From NCBI RefSeq assembly GCF_050003625.1, contig NC_134398.1, positions 93,067,248-93,131,247 of the forward strand: a DNA stretch of 64,000 nucleotides, in the 5' to 3' direction. This document shows, in pieces, positions 40,001 through 52,525 of this stretch; the first letter of the stretch is position 1, and the number at the start of each line of letters is the position of its first letter. The position numbers and the translations under genes are program-made. Source of the stretch: Haematobia irritans. Its lineage: Eukaryota; Arthropoda; Insecta; Diptera; Muscidae. The notes beneath the pieces are model-generated. The model was not told the origin of the DNA and did no database searches. It saw only the letters and a list, made by a program, of their open reading frames with translations.

Positions 40001-41412
40001 TGCGTTATCATCTTTTGCTTATAGCGAAGTGAAGATACTAGATTACACCAATTCACGAGTGGTAGCTATCGATACTGGATCTGCTAGAATTCAGTCTGGC
40101 ACGGTGAAACTAGTGCATGTTGTTGATATTGATAAATATGAAAAGGTAGTCAACGATATACAGACCATCATCTACTCAAATGTGAGCAATTCCCATTCCC
40201 TTTATCCCTTCCTTTCCTATGATATAGAACAACTACAGATACATATTAGTAACTTAAAACCGAGAAACAAGAGATCCTTGGATTTTATTGGATCAGCATG
40301 GAAATGGATCGCAGGTAATCCAGATCATGCTGATTTTGAAATCATTGAACAAAAAATGAATAATGTATTACAAAATAACAATAGACAGGTTATAATCAAT
40401 AGAATGTCGTTAGAAAAATTAAATGAATTAACTTCACAAACAAATAAAATACTTAAATCAGTGAAAAACGAAGAAATAAAAAATTCTCTAATAGACCAAT
40501 TAAAATACAAATTACAAATTATTAAAACCGAAATTTCAAACCTAAAATACGCTATAGATTGGGCAAAGGCAGGGGTCATTAATTCGTTCATATTATCCAA
40601 ATATGAAATGGATATGATCAAAACCTTAGCTGATAAAGAAAATATAACTTATTTAAATATCGAAGAATCTCTTGATTTCGGCGAGATAAGAATAGCCTCT
40701 AATGTCAACTCTTTAATTTATATTATAAATATTCCTACAACCTATAATGAATCATGTAATAAAATAAGAATAAAACCTGTAAAAACCAACAAAATTGCCA
40801 TTAAGATCGAATTTGACGAAATCCTGATTTGCGATAAAAAAAACGTTCGGTATTAAGAATAAATGCCAAAACTTCAATGAATTGACCATATGCAAAGACA
40901 ACAACATAGAAGATATTAGTGATTCTGAATGTATCCCTAGGCTTATACGCAGTAAACCCTCAAATTGTTCCATGGTAAATAATCTCCATATTGATACTAT
41001 AGAAGAAATTATTCCCGGCACTCTTCTACTAAACAAATTTAACGGTACAATTTTAGTGGGTCAAGAATCATATAACCTTAAAGGTACTTACCTTATTAAA
41101 TTCCACAACGAAACGTTGAGAGTAAATGGTAAAACTTTCTCATTTTCAGAAATCTCCTTTTCTAATCCATTACCTGCCATTGTGCAACCAATAGTAGGAA
41201 ACCCGTATGTAGAGGAGACTCTTACATTGGAATTAATAAGAGAAATGAATGCTAATAATACAGAGGCCATAGAACTTTTGAATATCGAAAATAGACTAAA
41301 TTATGTCATAAATTACATTTTAGTGATCTCTGCGATTATCATGATATTATTGATCTGTATAAATAGGAAACGTAATTATAAGAAGATCAGATATCTACTA
41401 GAATCAATGTAG
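39996..41412 (+). pseudogene. Errantivirus-like Env, frameshifted
   Basis: This is a membrane fusion glycoprotein of the baculovirus F-like type found in errantiviruses. The frame opens after the acceptor with a short hydrophobic signal-like stretch. A furin-type site RNKR (40263-40274) is followed by a fusion-peptide-like segment and coiled-coil-prone helices rich in Ile, Leu and Asn. The frame ends at 40856, shortly after an A8 run (40836-40843). A second open frame in a different register runs on to 41412 and contains a single membrane segment about 20 residues long near 41300-41360 and a basic tail. As assembled, env is broken in two and cannot give a full-length product. Confidence 0.8.
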
Positions 41413-41521
41413 ACACTTCACGACCATCACAGAATGTAACTCTCAGTCAAAATGATTCCAACAATTATCCAATTGCAAAAATTACTCAGATACCATACTT
41501 TTGATTGTGGACAATCAATCT

Positions 41522-41532
41522 AAAGGGGGAAG
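41522..41532 (+). other. Gypsy polypurine tract
   Basis: AAAGGGGGAAG immediately precedes the 3' LTR. Confidence 0.75.
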
Positions 41533-41983
41533 AGTTAACAACAATTTTATTCTTTTAACTTTTGCAAACATTGCATTCAGTCAATTTATTGAACAAAAGG
41601 TAAATGACATTCAAATAAGTCACTTCTCATATTGCAACATAAACCATTCACAAAAGGTAAATGACATTTAAGTCACTTCTCATATTGCAACATAAACCAT
41701 TCTCACTTATTGGCATTTTGTTAAATAGAACTTCAAAAAGAAATGTTAGCGTAAGTGAAATTGTTAATAAGCTCATGTTTTCTTATTGCCAAATAGAATT
41801 CAAAAAGAAATGTTAACGTAAGTGAAATTGTTAATAAGCTCATGTTTTCTTATTGCCAAATAGAATTCAAAAAGAAATGTTAACGTAAGTGAAATTGTTA
41901 ATTTATAAGCTTAATATCATTAATAAAGTTTCAGTCGTAGTCAAGCACTCGAAATGATAGTTTTATTTTAAAATAAACTAACT
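41533..41983 (+). repeat. Gypsy 3' LTR (451 bp)
   Basis: Matches the 5' LTR but carries three rather than two units of the 68 bp repeat (extra unit within 41768-41900) and a C instead of A near 41733. Confidence 0.9.
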
Positions 41984-41987
41984 TATA

Positions 41988-44900
41988 TAAGAACAAGATC
42001 TGTGAATTAAGCACTCCGGGTTTCAAACTTTTGCATAATACCGGTAACGATATAAATCGAGCATGTATAATGGCTAAAAACGAACTAAACTTGTTTCTGC
42101 TTCCTTCATTGAGCAATGCAGACACTGTCGTAGCCAGTCTAGAGATATCCAAATGCAAATATTGGGTATCTTCGGTCTACATGGGACATGATAGGGAGAT
42201 GCCACCCTGTGCCGTTAGGACCTTAGTTGAGGAGTTACTAAAAACAAAGACAAAACTCATTATGGGATGCGATGCAAATGCACATCATAGTATTTGGGGA
42301 AGTAGTGATACTAATGCAAGGGGAGAGTCGATAATAGAGTTTATTTTGCGTACTAACCTGGTAGTTTGCAATAAGGGAGATGCACCAACCTTCGTCACCA
42401 GAAACAGGCAAGAGGTTTTGGACGTCACGTTGACCTCTCCGGAACTGAATGATAAGATATCTGAGTGGCAAGTTTTGAGGGAACATAGCTTCTCAGATCA
42501 TCGCTACATCAGTTTCAGATTGGCTGTTCGTACATCAAAGACCATATTTCTGCCAAATGTTAGGAAAGCTGATTGGAATATGTATAGGGAATCGTTCAAT
42601 TTGATGATACCGGAAATGCCAGAGACAAATATGAGCACTGTGCAAGATATCGAACACGCAGTGGAGCGGATTACTAAGGCCTTCAACATGTCACTGAAAG
42701 CTGCTTGCCCTAAAGGAAAGCCAAGGGGTAAAACTCGGCCGCCATGGTGGACTACGGAGTTAAGTAATATGAGGAAATCCTGCAGGAAGCTCTTTAACAA
42801 AGCAAAGTCCAAAAGAGCTCCGGAGGATTGGAACACTTACAAGATGAATCTGAGAGCATATAAACGAGAACTGAGAAGGTCTCAGCAAAACTCTTGGGAT
42901 GATTACTGTAGCAGTATTGAGAATACGTCAGAGGCTTCCAGACGGAAGGTACTAGCATCCACTAACACCGCTCCAGGTTTCATTAAAACATCGGAGGGAA
43001 ATTGGACAACGTCCAGTGTGGAGACGTTGGAGGTACTATTGGACACACACTTCCCTGGAAATCAGACGGTTGAACCGTGATCTGGTGGTGTAACAGGGGC
43101 TCAGCGGTCATTTCCTATCGAGGAAATTGTGTTGGAATCTAGAATAAAATGGGCTTTAAATAGCTTTGGACCATTCAAATCCCCCGGACCTGATGGAATT
43201 ACTCCGACGGAATTACAAGCAGTGGCTGAAAGAATTATCCCCTGGGTGACGGTGATATATAAACGATGTGTAAACTTAGCATATATTCCAGAAAAGTGGA
43301 GGGAAACAAAAGTCGTCTTCATACCTAAAGCAGGAAAAGCCTCTCACTCGAGTGGGAAGGATTTTCGACCAATCAGCTTATCCTCATTCCTACTTAAGAC
43401 CCTGGATAGGATGATAGACATGTATCTTAGAACTAGCGTGGATTCAAGTTTGCTCTCGAAACGACAGCATGCATACTCGAAGGGCAGGTCTACTGAGACC
43501 CATTGCATGAACTAGTCAGCTTTATTGAAAGCTCACTATCTGTCAAAGAAAACACAATCGTGGCGTTTCTAGACATCGAAGGGGCGTTCAATAATGTCCA
43601 TCCGAGCTCGATATTAAATGAACTGACAACTTTGAATGTTGATCCAGGTATACTTAGGCTGTTAGACGAACTTCTAACAAAGAGACGTATTTCAGCCACA
43701 CTAGGGCAAGCAAACATACAAAGGTATGTGAACTTCTTCGGAATGTTGCTATAAACAACCTTCTGGTTTCCCTAGAAAAAGAAGGGATAAAAGTGGTGGC
43801 ATACGCAGATGATGTGGCGCTAGCAGTCAGGGGAAAATTCCAATCCACAATCAGAGATATTATACAGAGAGCTCTCCGGATGACTGAGAAATGGGCGAAA
43901 GATAATGGTCTTGGTGTAAATCCAGCAAAGACAGAACTAGTCATGTACTGCAAAGATGGCAAAACTCCCACAGTTAGGCCCATTTCCTTAGGGGGTACTG
44001 AAATTCCCTTTGGTGAGTGTGCAAAATACCTTGTCGTTATTTTGGACAGGAAGCTGAATTTTAGGCTTAATATTGAAGAGAGAGCGAGAAAAGCCACGGT
44101 AGCTTTGTACTCGTGCAAAAAGGCAATAGGGAAAAAGTGGGGACACGGCAGTAGTAAGACCTATAATGATATATGGTGTTGTAGTCTGGTGGCCGGCACT
44201 TCAGAAACCGACTTGTTTAGATAAAGTTCAGCGTATGGCGAGCTTATGTATCTGAGGCGCATTTAGTAAGACAGGAACAGACTCCCTTAATGTCATGCTA
44301 CATCTATTGCCTTTAGACATTTTGGCCAAACAGTCAGCTGCAACAACGGCTGTGCGGTTGCGCGAGCTATCGCTGTGGTCGGAAAAAATGTACGGTCATA
44401 GTTCGGTCCTCAAAGTAATGCCAGATGTGCCTAACGTAGTGGATTACACCCTGGCAAAACCACTTTTCGACAACAAGTTTAAAACTCTAATTCCCCACAG
44501 TGAGGCGTGGTGTACACAGACGCCGAGGAATGAAAGATATATAGATTTCTATACTGATGGCTCCAAATTGAATGGACAAGTGGGATTCGGAGTATATTCT
44601 AAATATCTGGAAATTCGAATAGCGAAAAGATTACCTAATCACTGTAGTGTTTTTCAGGCTGAACTATTGGCAATAAGAGAGGTGGTGAATTGGCTGAGAA
44701 GTAATGTTCCAACAAATATTGGCATTAATATATACTCAGACAGTCAACCTGCAATAAAATCCTTGGACTCTGTGTTCCTTAACTCGAAAACGGCCATAGA
44801 CTGCCGTAAATCTCTCAACGAGATGGCTGAGCAGTACAATATTCACCTAATATGGGTGCCTGGCCATAGGAACATACAGGGGAACTGAGTTCGCAAGGCT

Positions 44901-45379
44901 AGGAACTACCTTACATATTCCAGGGGAACTAGAATCTGTTGGTATGCATCTGGCCACCTGCTCTCTTACTGCGTGAGAAGGCTGTTATGATGGCCAATAT
45001 TCGATGGGAGAATTGCAAGGGCTGTAACGACACCAAGCAAATATGGCCCCATTTAAACTTAAACCGCACACTAGATATGCTAGTGTTCTCGAGACGTCAG
45101 ATATCACTCCTGATATCTGCTATAACGGGTCGCGGCCCGATAGGCGATTTTGCAAAAACTATAGGCGCGAAGTATAATGACTATTGTATGAGCTGTCATG
45201 ATGCGGAGGAAAAGGAATCAATTAAACACCTCTTGTGTGAGTGTTCTGCATTTTGTGTAAAGCGCAAGCAACTTTTAGCAGCATATAGCTTCAGATTACT
45301 GGCGGATCTGGAAAACGTTAACTTAAGCAGTCTGCTAATATTATTGGAACAATCTAGTTGGTTCAACAAAGAAAAATAA
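41988..45379 (+). pseudogene. LINE ORF2, part after the gypsy insertion, unit 2
   Basis: Continues endonuclease (GCDANAHHSIWG, SDHRYISFRL), RT (SPGPDGITP to FLDIEGAFNNV), YADD (near 43806), RNase H and the Cys/His end. Trp replaces the unit 1 stop near 42830. Shared defects: TGA at 43078 and a frameshift near 43512. The conserved RT block normally between the palm and YADD is missing at about 43738. A 14 bp deletion near 44887 (shared with unit 3) breaks the RNase H end. Confidence 0.85.
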
Positions 45380-45439
45380 TCAAGAAGGTTCAGCGGTTAA
45401 AACTAGAAGTGCCCATATGAATGTGGTATCACAATGGAC

Positions 45440-45842
45440 TGAATAGTCTAAGTGAATTTATTTTAAAATATAAATTCATTCGATAAACTGTCACTAAGTT
45501 GTTTTGCATATAAGCAGTTATATTATAAGCAGTTATAAATGTTTAATAAAATTAATAAACAATCGTGTTTTACTTGACTACAATTATTCTTTTACAACTA
45601 TCTTAAAATGCACTTTCACTGATTGTTTGAAGGGGCTCTTATTGGCGTCCGTCTAAATGTATCCAGAAGGGCACCTAATAATTGCACTCATGCGATACTT
45701 TTTTGTAGTAACTTGGCGTGGTACAACTTCTCAATAGTGACGGCGCTTTTCCAAGGAGTTTTGGACATCGTATACGACTGTTTTCGACGTAGTGGGGACT
45801 CTCAGAAGCGCCCCCAAATTCAAAAAATGTTGGCAGGGATGT
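45440..45842 (+). repeat. Inner part of left arm of large inverted repeat, unit 2
   Basis: Pairs with 46896 to about 47200. A tandem AAGCAGTTATATTAT/AAGCAGTTATAAATG duplication near 45521 is shared with unit 3 but absent in unit 1. Confidence 0.75.
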
Positions 45843-46009
45843 AACATGTTCGCTGCAACCATGTTATTTTCTCGGAAATTATGTATCTGTTTTCGGAAAG
45901 CATGTTATTTTTGGCGAGAAAACAACATTTTGGCGACAAACATGTTACATGGTCACCATCCATCCTTCTCTGGGCGTATAACCTATGAATAAATAAAAAT
46001 AAATAAATT

Positions 46010-46571
46010 AACGTGAATCCCGCACCTGAATCTATTTCAAACCTTTGTCTTTTTCCTTCGATCTTAACATCAACAAAAAATTTCTGTATACATATCTGCA
46101 TTGGAGGATGATGGTTTGAAAATATTGAATATTTTGTTTATGTCGTAAACATTTCTTTCGCAAACTTCCAGAGCATTGGCAGACATTTCTGTGTTGTTTT
46201 TATTCATTCTTTCTTTAATGCACACTAATTTTACATAGCCAAACTTCCCACGGGCGAAGCAATTTACCTTATTCCTTTTAATTCTAATCCTAGTTCGCTG
46301 TAATTAACTTTAGATTTTGCTGCTCTGCTTTTATAAGCACTGTTTCTGTTGCTCTACCTCGGCTATGATCAACGTTGTCATTTTTTGAGTTGCCTTTCGT
46401 ATTTGAGTCACATTTGTCGAAGAACATTCTGCATTGTTCCCTATTGCGGTGTTGTCTATTTTCGCTGCTTCCAATGCTGATGATTTTTGCACAATATCCG
46501 AGAAAGATGCCTTTGGATACTGTTGTCATTGGCGTAATTGCTTCTAATAATTTCTGCATTTGTTCTTCCAT
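46010..46571 (-). pseudogene. Ty3/gypsy gag-protease remnant, unit 2
   Basis: Copy of 13750-14315 with the same degenerate knuckle and active-site motif. A 24 bp segment with the TGGTCACCATCCATCC sequence near 45952 distinguishes units 2 and 3 from unit 1. Confidence 0.55.
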
Positions 46572-46895
46572 ATTTAAAGTCCTTTTTATTATTTAAAGGT
46601 GAGTACTATGTTTGGTTTTTTCACCAAAACACTAAATTAAAAGTACAAATATATTTATGAAGACGATTATATTTTGATCGAGTCTTGCCAAATAATGGAT
46701 GGAAAAGATCCAAGGAATTGATTGCAAATGATTTTATGTTTCTAAATTAGTTAATTAAAAAAGTAACCGTGAAAACAAGCTGGTTTTCAGCCTAAAAATT
46801 GGACATAGTACTCATCTTAATTGATCAATGTTGATTTGATAAAAAATTTGGATTTGCACTGCGTAAAATTAATTATTTTGTCGCCATTTAATTGT

Positions 46896-47649
46896 CCCTG
46901 CCAATTTTTTTTTTTTTTTAATTTGACGGCGCTTCTGAGAATCCCCACCACGTCGAAAAAAGTCGTATACGATATCCAAAACTCCTCCCAAAAGCGCCGT
47001 CACTATTGGGAAGTTTTACCACGCCAAGTTACTACAAAAAAGTATCGCATGAGTGCAATTATTAAGTGATTTTTTAGATAAATTTAGAACGACGCCAATA
47101 AGAGCCCCTTCAAGCAATCAGAAAAAGTGAATTTTAAGATAGTTGTAAAAGAATCATTGTGATCAAGTAAAACACGATTGTTTATATGTTTATTAATTTG
47201 ATTGAGCATTTATAAATTTGTATAAATATGTATATATTTATACGACTATCACATCACATTTAACATAATTTTTTGCATTAATAAAAGAATGATGTTGAGT
47301 TACAAGTAGCAAGTTACATGTTGCAGCGTCTATCAGCCAATGTTTTTATTCTCGATGGAGACAGCGTGTCTGGAAAAATATCTGAAAAACTAGCACTTTA
47401 TTCCATTTGGAAAGTCAAAAATTTTTCACCAATATAACTTTCACAATTTTAAGCAAAATAACTATATTTTCAGCACTTCATTATCGTTTTTATTTAAAAA
47501 TGACTCTTGTAATAATAGTGATGGCAAAATATGTTCATGCACATTTCATACTTTTTGATACGCTTCCCCATCACAGTTGGCGATTGTTGTAGTGCCACTT
47601 ACGAGTCTGTGGTAGCGATGAGTATGAAATAGAACTTTGAAATGCTGGC
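46896..47649 (-). repeat. Right arm of large inverted repeat, unit 2 (complete)
   Basis: The full 754 bp arm. Its inner part pairs with 45440-45842 and with 13190-13622 of unit 1. Its outer part pairs with 32715-32835. The middle has no local partner because the LINE insertion and an accompanying deletion removed it from the left arm. Confidence 0.75.
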
Positions 47650-48267
47650 TGGGTTATGTCTTTACTTCAGTAGACAAAATATAACCGATCTTTATTCAAA
47701 TATTAAGATTAACTTGCATACATACAAGTCGTGAATATGAAATGTCATAATTAAAAACAATGGATAATCAGAGAGAATAAAAACACAAGAGAACCAAAAT
47801 GTGAAGCGAAACTGAGTCAGTGGGTGGCAGTCATAAGGAAACTTTCTCTAATATCATGCAGTTTTTGTCGGCACTTCTCTCAAATATCATACAGTTTGCG
47901 TCGACGTCACCCAGTTCAGTTCTCTGCCGACTTTACGAAACGTAAAGAAAATAGGATTTAAAACCTACTTTGTAGTAACAAATGTTCTTTTTTATAAATG
48001 TTTTCATTCCATTAAATTTTTTGGCAGACAATTTGAAATTATAACTGTCGATGCCTTTATAAACAATTTTTCAAAAAAGCTCTTCGACCACAACGTCGGT
48101 AATACCAAAGCTGCAGGCATTGTGCGACGGTTGACATTTGTTGTTTTTGTAGGAGAGAAATTTTCGTCCTCTTGTGTTTTTATTCTCTCTGGGATACAAT
48201 GTTACAATATTTATGTGTAAATTTAGATATGATAATATGGAGTAATGACGACACTACAATATTATTT
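47650..48267. other. Spacer before Tc1 remnant, unit 2
   Basis: Counterpart of 14971-15603; no gene recognised. Confidence 0.4.
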
Positions 48268-48838
48268 TATGACAACCGTACAATTTACAAAAACAACTAA
48301 AATGAAAAATTTTTTACTTTATTCAAATAGTTACTTTTTTAAGAGATCGTTACTTTGTGTTCAAAAAGCCCTAAAGAAAAGAAGTTCTGCGAAAACACGT
48401 GGAAAACCAAGCAAGACACTTCGAAAAATAGATAATCTTTTTGTCACTCTCCCAAAAAAAGACCCTTTCAAATCATCCAGACAAATTTCTGTTGAAATAG
48501 GCAATGTGATATCTGCACGACCTATTTGGCGGCGAATAGTGCATGCCAAATTACCCGGCCGAACAGTCAGAAAAGTTCCCATGGTACGGAAAAAAATTGT
48601 AAGATGAGACTATGCTTCGTCAGAAAACTTTATAGGTGGTCAGGAACGATAGGAGAGAGAAAATGGTGCAATATCCTGTGGAGTGATGAAACTAAAAAAA
48701 ATATTCCGAAATGGTAGTAGTCGTAACGATCGTCGACCCCAAGAAAAAGAATTTCATATGCGCTTCACAAAAATGACGGTCAAGCATGGGAGCGGGAACA
48801 TAGTGGTATGGGCTTGTTGCGGGGCCCTTGACGATTTG
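48268..48838 (+). pseudogene. Tc1-type transposase, N-terminal half, unit 2
   Basis: Same truncated gene as at 15604. It keeps ILWSDETK at the first catalytic Asp but has a one-base deletion after VPMVRKKI near 48597, which unit 1 and unit 3 lack. Confidence 0.8.
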
Positions 48839-49059
48839 AGTTCACCCCTGGGTGTCAGAAAAAATTTTTGTGTGTGGGTCCCCTATAGTAAGGCCTTGGC
48901 GCCTGAGTGGCGGCCTCAAAGCCACAAATTATCCCCAGCCCCTATTTTTTGATTATTGCTGGAGGAGCCAGGGAGAGCTATTTTTTTATATATTATATTT
49001 GTATGCTTTGTTTTCCGAAATTTTTATGTGCGTGGTTGGAAGAGACATAGCTTCGTCTA
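48839..49059. other. Spacer after Tc1 remnant, unit 2
   Basis: Counterpart of 16176-16404; nothing recognised. Confidence 0.4.
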
Positions 49060-49600
49060 GGTTTGTGATATGGAATCCGTGCCCACGGGATATTCTATTT
49101 CACAAACACATACGCACGCGGTGTCCCCTCAAACCACACGCTGTTTGTTGGTATGTTTTGCATGTGCATGGTTAGAGGAGTCATGGCTTTGTCTGGGTTT
49201 GTGAAACGGAATCCGTGCCCACGGGAAGCTCCATTTAACAAGCGCATACGAATGCGATGTCCCTTAGGACCACGCTTGGTTTATTTGTTTTTTTTTTTTT
49301 TGCATGATGCTCGTGTACCTGGGGACATGTGGAAATACAAAAAATAAACATCCAATGCCATGGGATGTTGCATTTTGTATTTCCAAAATATCGCCGGTAC
49401 ATTTGAATGAATTATATATTTTTTGCTATGACGGGGAGGCTTTTATTCTGTATTTTTGGCCGATGCCCCCGTCATGTATATTTGCCGCCTGTGTATGTAT
49501 GTACTTATGGAATTAAATGTACATGACCAACAATGGAAATTGTGAAATAAAATATCCGTGCCAAGGGATATGTTATTGCACAAATATGTCCAGGCAATTC
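49060..49600 (+). repeat. Hairpin motif repeats, unit 2
   Basis: Copies near 49075, 49211, 49352 and 49553. A 30-base segment with GGCCGATGCCCCCGTC near 49459 is present here and in unit 3 but lost in unit 1. Confidence 0.6.
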
Positions 49601-50276
49601 CAGGAGTAGTGATCCATGAGTATCTGCAAAAAAAGAAGAAAAGAAATAGATTAACATATGTGGAAGATGAAAGAATTGATGAAGGAAAATGAAATGAATG
49701 TTAAGAGACGCGGACTGAATAAGTTTTGTCATTCTGTAATTGACAGATCGTGTCATTATCGGCAGATGTTGCCATATTTTACTACGCATAATATGTTATG
49801 TGCAGTAGGGTTACGGTGTGGTAAATCGATAACAGGGTAAATGTAACGATTCATTCATAATTCGGTTAACAGGGTTTTACAGAGGGCTATAAGAAAAAAG
49901 TTCGTGGTGAAATGAGTGAAAGGGCGGTCTGTTTGGTAGTCAGAAATGTCGGATGAGAAAATATCTCGTCTGGAAAAATTCCAATTTTCATGGCGGCAGT
50001 TATAAAAGACAAGAATGACGCCAGAAGCCTTATTAGTTGGTGGATATTATTGGTGCTGAGCAGGCTCCATAGCAAAATTCGTGGAGTATAAAAGAGTTTT
50101 TTTTTGTGAATTTGAGACAAAAAGGTATTAGTGATTTTTAACGATATTTTTTGAAAGTGTTTTGATTAGTTTTATTTTAATAGTGTCGGGATTTTTATAT
50201 TGATTGGATCAATTGAACTGTCGAGGATTTGAATTTTAATGTTGTGTTTTATTTACGAGAAGTGCCTAAGCAAAAA
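49601..50276. other. Noncoding stretch leading to the solo LTR, unit 2
   Basis: Counterpart of 16901-17584, TATAAAAG at 50087. No gene. Confidence 0.4.
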
Positions 50277-50281
50277 GGTGA

Positions 50282-50683
50282 TGTTCAAAACAAATATGCT
50301 TTGAACATGGAATATCACTATCGCTAATATTCCTGATAATAAAATATGTCCCTAAAATGATATGAAGGGCACTTTAGCCATTATCCACTTGAAATAACGT
50401 ATTTTAAGTGCATCTAGTTGTCCTAGGGTGGTCTATTATCAGTGCCTTGCGTGTGTTGTGTTTTATGATCTTATTTCATAAGAAGATCCTAATGAAACGC
50501 AGCGGCATATGTGTGTTTATGAAGAGAGCTAGAAGAATGATAACAGATTGTTGTTATCTTGTTCTAGAGTAGGTTAAGATTTTCAATATTCTAGATATAA
50601 GTTTTAGTCAATAAAGTAATTAGTATTCATTTGGAATCTTAGTATGAAAAAACTACTCAACACGTTTGTTTCGATTACAAACA
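50282..50683. mobile_element. Solo LTR, unit 2 (402 bp)
   Basis: Copy of 17585-17982 with the same GGTGA duplications (50277-50281 and 50684-50688). Four bases longer through GT expansion near 50510. Confidence 0.85.
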
Positions 50684-50688
50684 GGTGA

Positions 50689-50933
50689 GAAAAAGTAAAG
50701 ATCAGTCAGTTTGCGTGGAATGAATATAGGCCTTTGGAACATCAATTACGAATTCATCCATAGTTGCGATTCAGGGAAGCAAGACGCCATAAGAGACAAG
50801 CCAGGATCAGAATCAGAGAAGTCAGGTCTGATCATATCATAAGGTAGAATTGTATCCTTAAGTATATTTGCGCGATCCGTATCAAATAAGTACGTGCAGA
50901 ACCGTATTACCGTCATCTCTGGCTAAATCACCA
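50689..50933. other. Unit 2 right end
   Basis: Counterpart of 17988-18232; ends at the second tandem junction. Confidence 0.5.
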
Positions 50934-50945
50934 ATTGCTTAAATA

Positions 50946-51280
50946 AGGACTTACCCACAAAAAACTCAACATTTGGTTTGTTTAATCTCATACTTGATTT
51001 GAAATCCTCATCGCTAGAGTTGTCAATTATGTCTACGAAGTTGCGAACTTCTAGGAGATTCGTTTTAGTATCACTTTCATCGGTTGTATTACTACTCGTT
51101 GTAGTCCAAAATGTACTGTTGTCAGTAGTTGTAGGTTCATATCGTCTATTTTTTGGCCAGAGCTATTTAATCCAATGTAAAGCATACTTTGATACACACC
51201 TTAAAATTTTCCAAATCCATTTCACTACCGGCGAGTTGGTTTTGCCCAAAAACAATTATTGTGCAAATTGCCACCACAAA
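50946..51280 (-). pseudogene. PIF/Harbinger transposase N-terminal exon fragment, unit 3
   Basis: The minus strand repeats the acidic N-terminal coding block and donor of the gene at 3433-4271. It lacks an 88 bp-scale segment near 51133 and has no downstream exon, because the unit boundary cuts the intron. Retains a candidate small first exon (ATG near 51230). Confidence 0.65.
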
Positions 51281-51963
51281 TTTAGATTTATTAACTTTTT
51301 TGTTTATGATATCTAGATTTAATGTTATGAAAATTCACTTGGTGGTATAAATTGGCGTTCTCTACCCTCTAGTTTTATTTGTAAACAAAAAAAAATTATT
51401 TTGACAACTGGGGGACCATGTGTTGCCAATCAAAATCGAAATTTGAACTGAAACCATCTTTCCGTTTTCTTTTAGCACTGGTTACCAGTGCAGAAAGAAA
51501 ACAGCCCTAATATATACTTTAAAGATGAAAATAGTCGCTCCACGCTTACTTGCGTGCATGGAATTGCTAACACAGTATACGCTATTGGTGTCGTATATGG
51601 TTGTTACATATAAATGTTTTATTTTGATTGTCATACTCAAATAGTTGTTGTAATATATCATTTTTTGAACGCGGCATGATCGTACAAAGAAACTGAGAAC
51701 ACTGATTTCACGTATTGGTTATGTCCCATTGTTATCATCGTTTCGCTCAGCAAACGTTTGCAAACGTTTTATTCCCATTTCGTTACCGAACGAAACAACT
51801 TGGCGCCGCAAATCCGAAGAGCATAAAAGCAATCGTTTCGTCTCTTGTGCTTTTGAAATGTTTGTTGTTATGTTTTTATCTGCGTATAAAACGATTGACG
51901 AAAGTTTAAAAGTTTGTGACTTTAAATGATACGTTCCTCAATCGTTTCGTTTGTTTTCGTACA
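51281..51963. other. Noncoding start region of unit 3
   Basis: Holds the near-palindrome of MITE ends at 51464-51502 and the CGTTTCG-rich segment at 51740-51955. Most of this region is deleted in unit 1. Confidence 0.5.
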
Positions 51964-52525
51964 ATGGTCTCAACAAATGTGACAGGGGCAGCTTTTATTT
52001 ATCTCGCGTCTGGAACCGTTTTTGCATATCACGACAACAAGGCAGTATCTTCTATGTCGGCTGAGCTGGTAGCAATAATGGAAGCCATCGAATTTGCCAT
52101 CAATAACAACTTCCTAAAAATCGCCATTCTTACAGACAGCTTAAGTGGATTACGGGCAATTAAAAATGGTTCACGAGGAAACCACCTGATTGATCATATT
52201 AATTCGATATCCGTCGATTTTGGTGGCGATATTGCTCTTCATTTCATCCCTGGTCATACAGGCATCAAACTCAATGAGACAGTGGATCAGACGGCCAAAA
52301 GAGCCATGGAGATTGGCACCAGATGAGAAATACCATGGACGATACAGGATGCTACCCGTGAAATTCTAATTAGGCTGTGGAATGACTTGTCGTCTAAATA
52401 CTCGGATCGAGTAGTTAATAGGGGCTCCCATTACTTTGACATCTTTCCTACTGTCAAAAGAGAAGCATGGTTTCGTGATAAAAAAATCAATCCTATTAAA
52501 TGCCGTCAAAAGAATCCTAAGTGGT
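51964..52525 (+). pseudogene. LINE RNase H domain fragment, unit 3 copy
   Basis: As at 4396 but with a Lys to Glu change in IMEAIEFA, and the last Asp retained. A base missing near 52480 changes the tail frame to match the expected end (INPIKCRQKNPK). Confidence 0.75.

Larger units (their letters stand above)
34238..41983 (+). mobile_element. Ty3/gypsy errantivirus-like element with env, recent insertion in unit 2
   Basis: It is a complete LTR element of 7746 bp with AGTTA...TAACT LTR ends and a 4 bp TATA duplication (34234-34237 and 41984-41987). Units 1 and 3 provide the empty site (ACATATATAAGAAC). Gene order is LTR, leader repeats, gag, pol, env, LTR. LTR ends, TATA target and env match the gypsy/17.6/297 errantivirus group of flies. 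The LTRs are almost identical except for one substitution and repeat number, so the insertion is recent. Env and the gag-pol border carry frame breaks in homopolymer runs. Confidence 0.92.
32836..45379 (+). mobile_element. LOA/R1-like LINE, unit 2 copy, split by the gypsy insertion
   Basis: Same element as in unit 1. It lacks the TAACC tail: sequence after 45415 jumps to the inverted-repeat arm, and the same deletion occurs in unit 3. The gypsy element sits in the endonuclease coding region. Confidence 0.8.
18233..50933 (+). repeat. Tandem unit 2 (32.7 kb with nested insertions)
   Basis: This is the second copy, expanded by the BEL/Pao element (21194-31004) and the gypsy element (34238-41983). 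Removing these leaves about 15 kb. It starts with a collapsed Harbinger fragment (deletion after ACTTACCCAC at about 18257) and ends at the same junction sequence as unit 1. It shares the hAT and solo LTR with unit 1. It shares small LINE and Tc1-region variants with unit 3. Confidence 0.9.
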
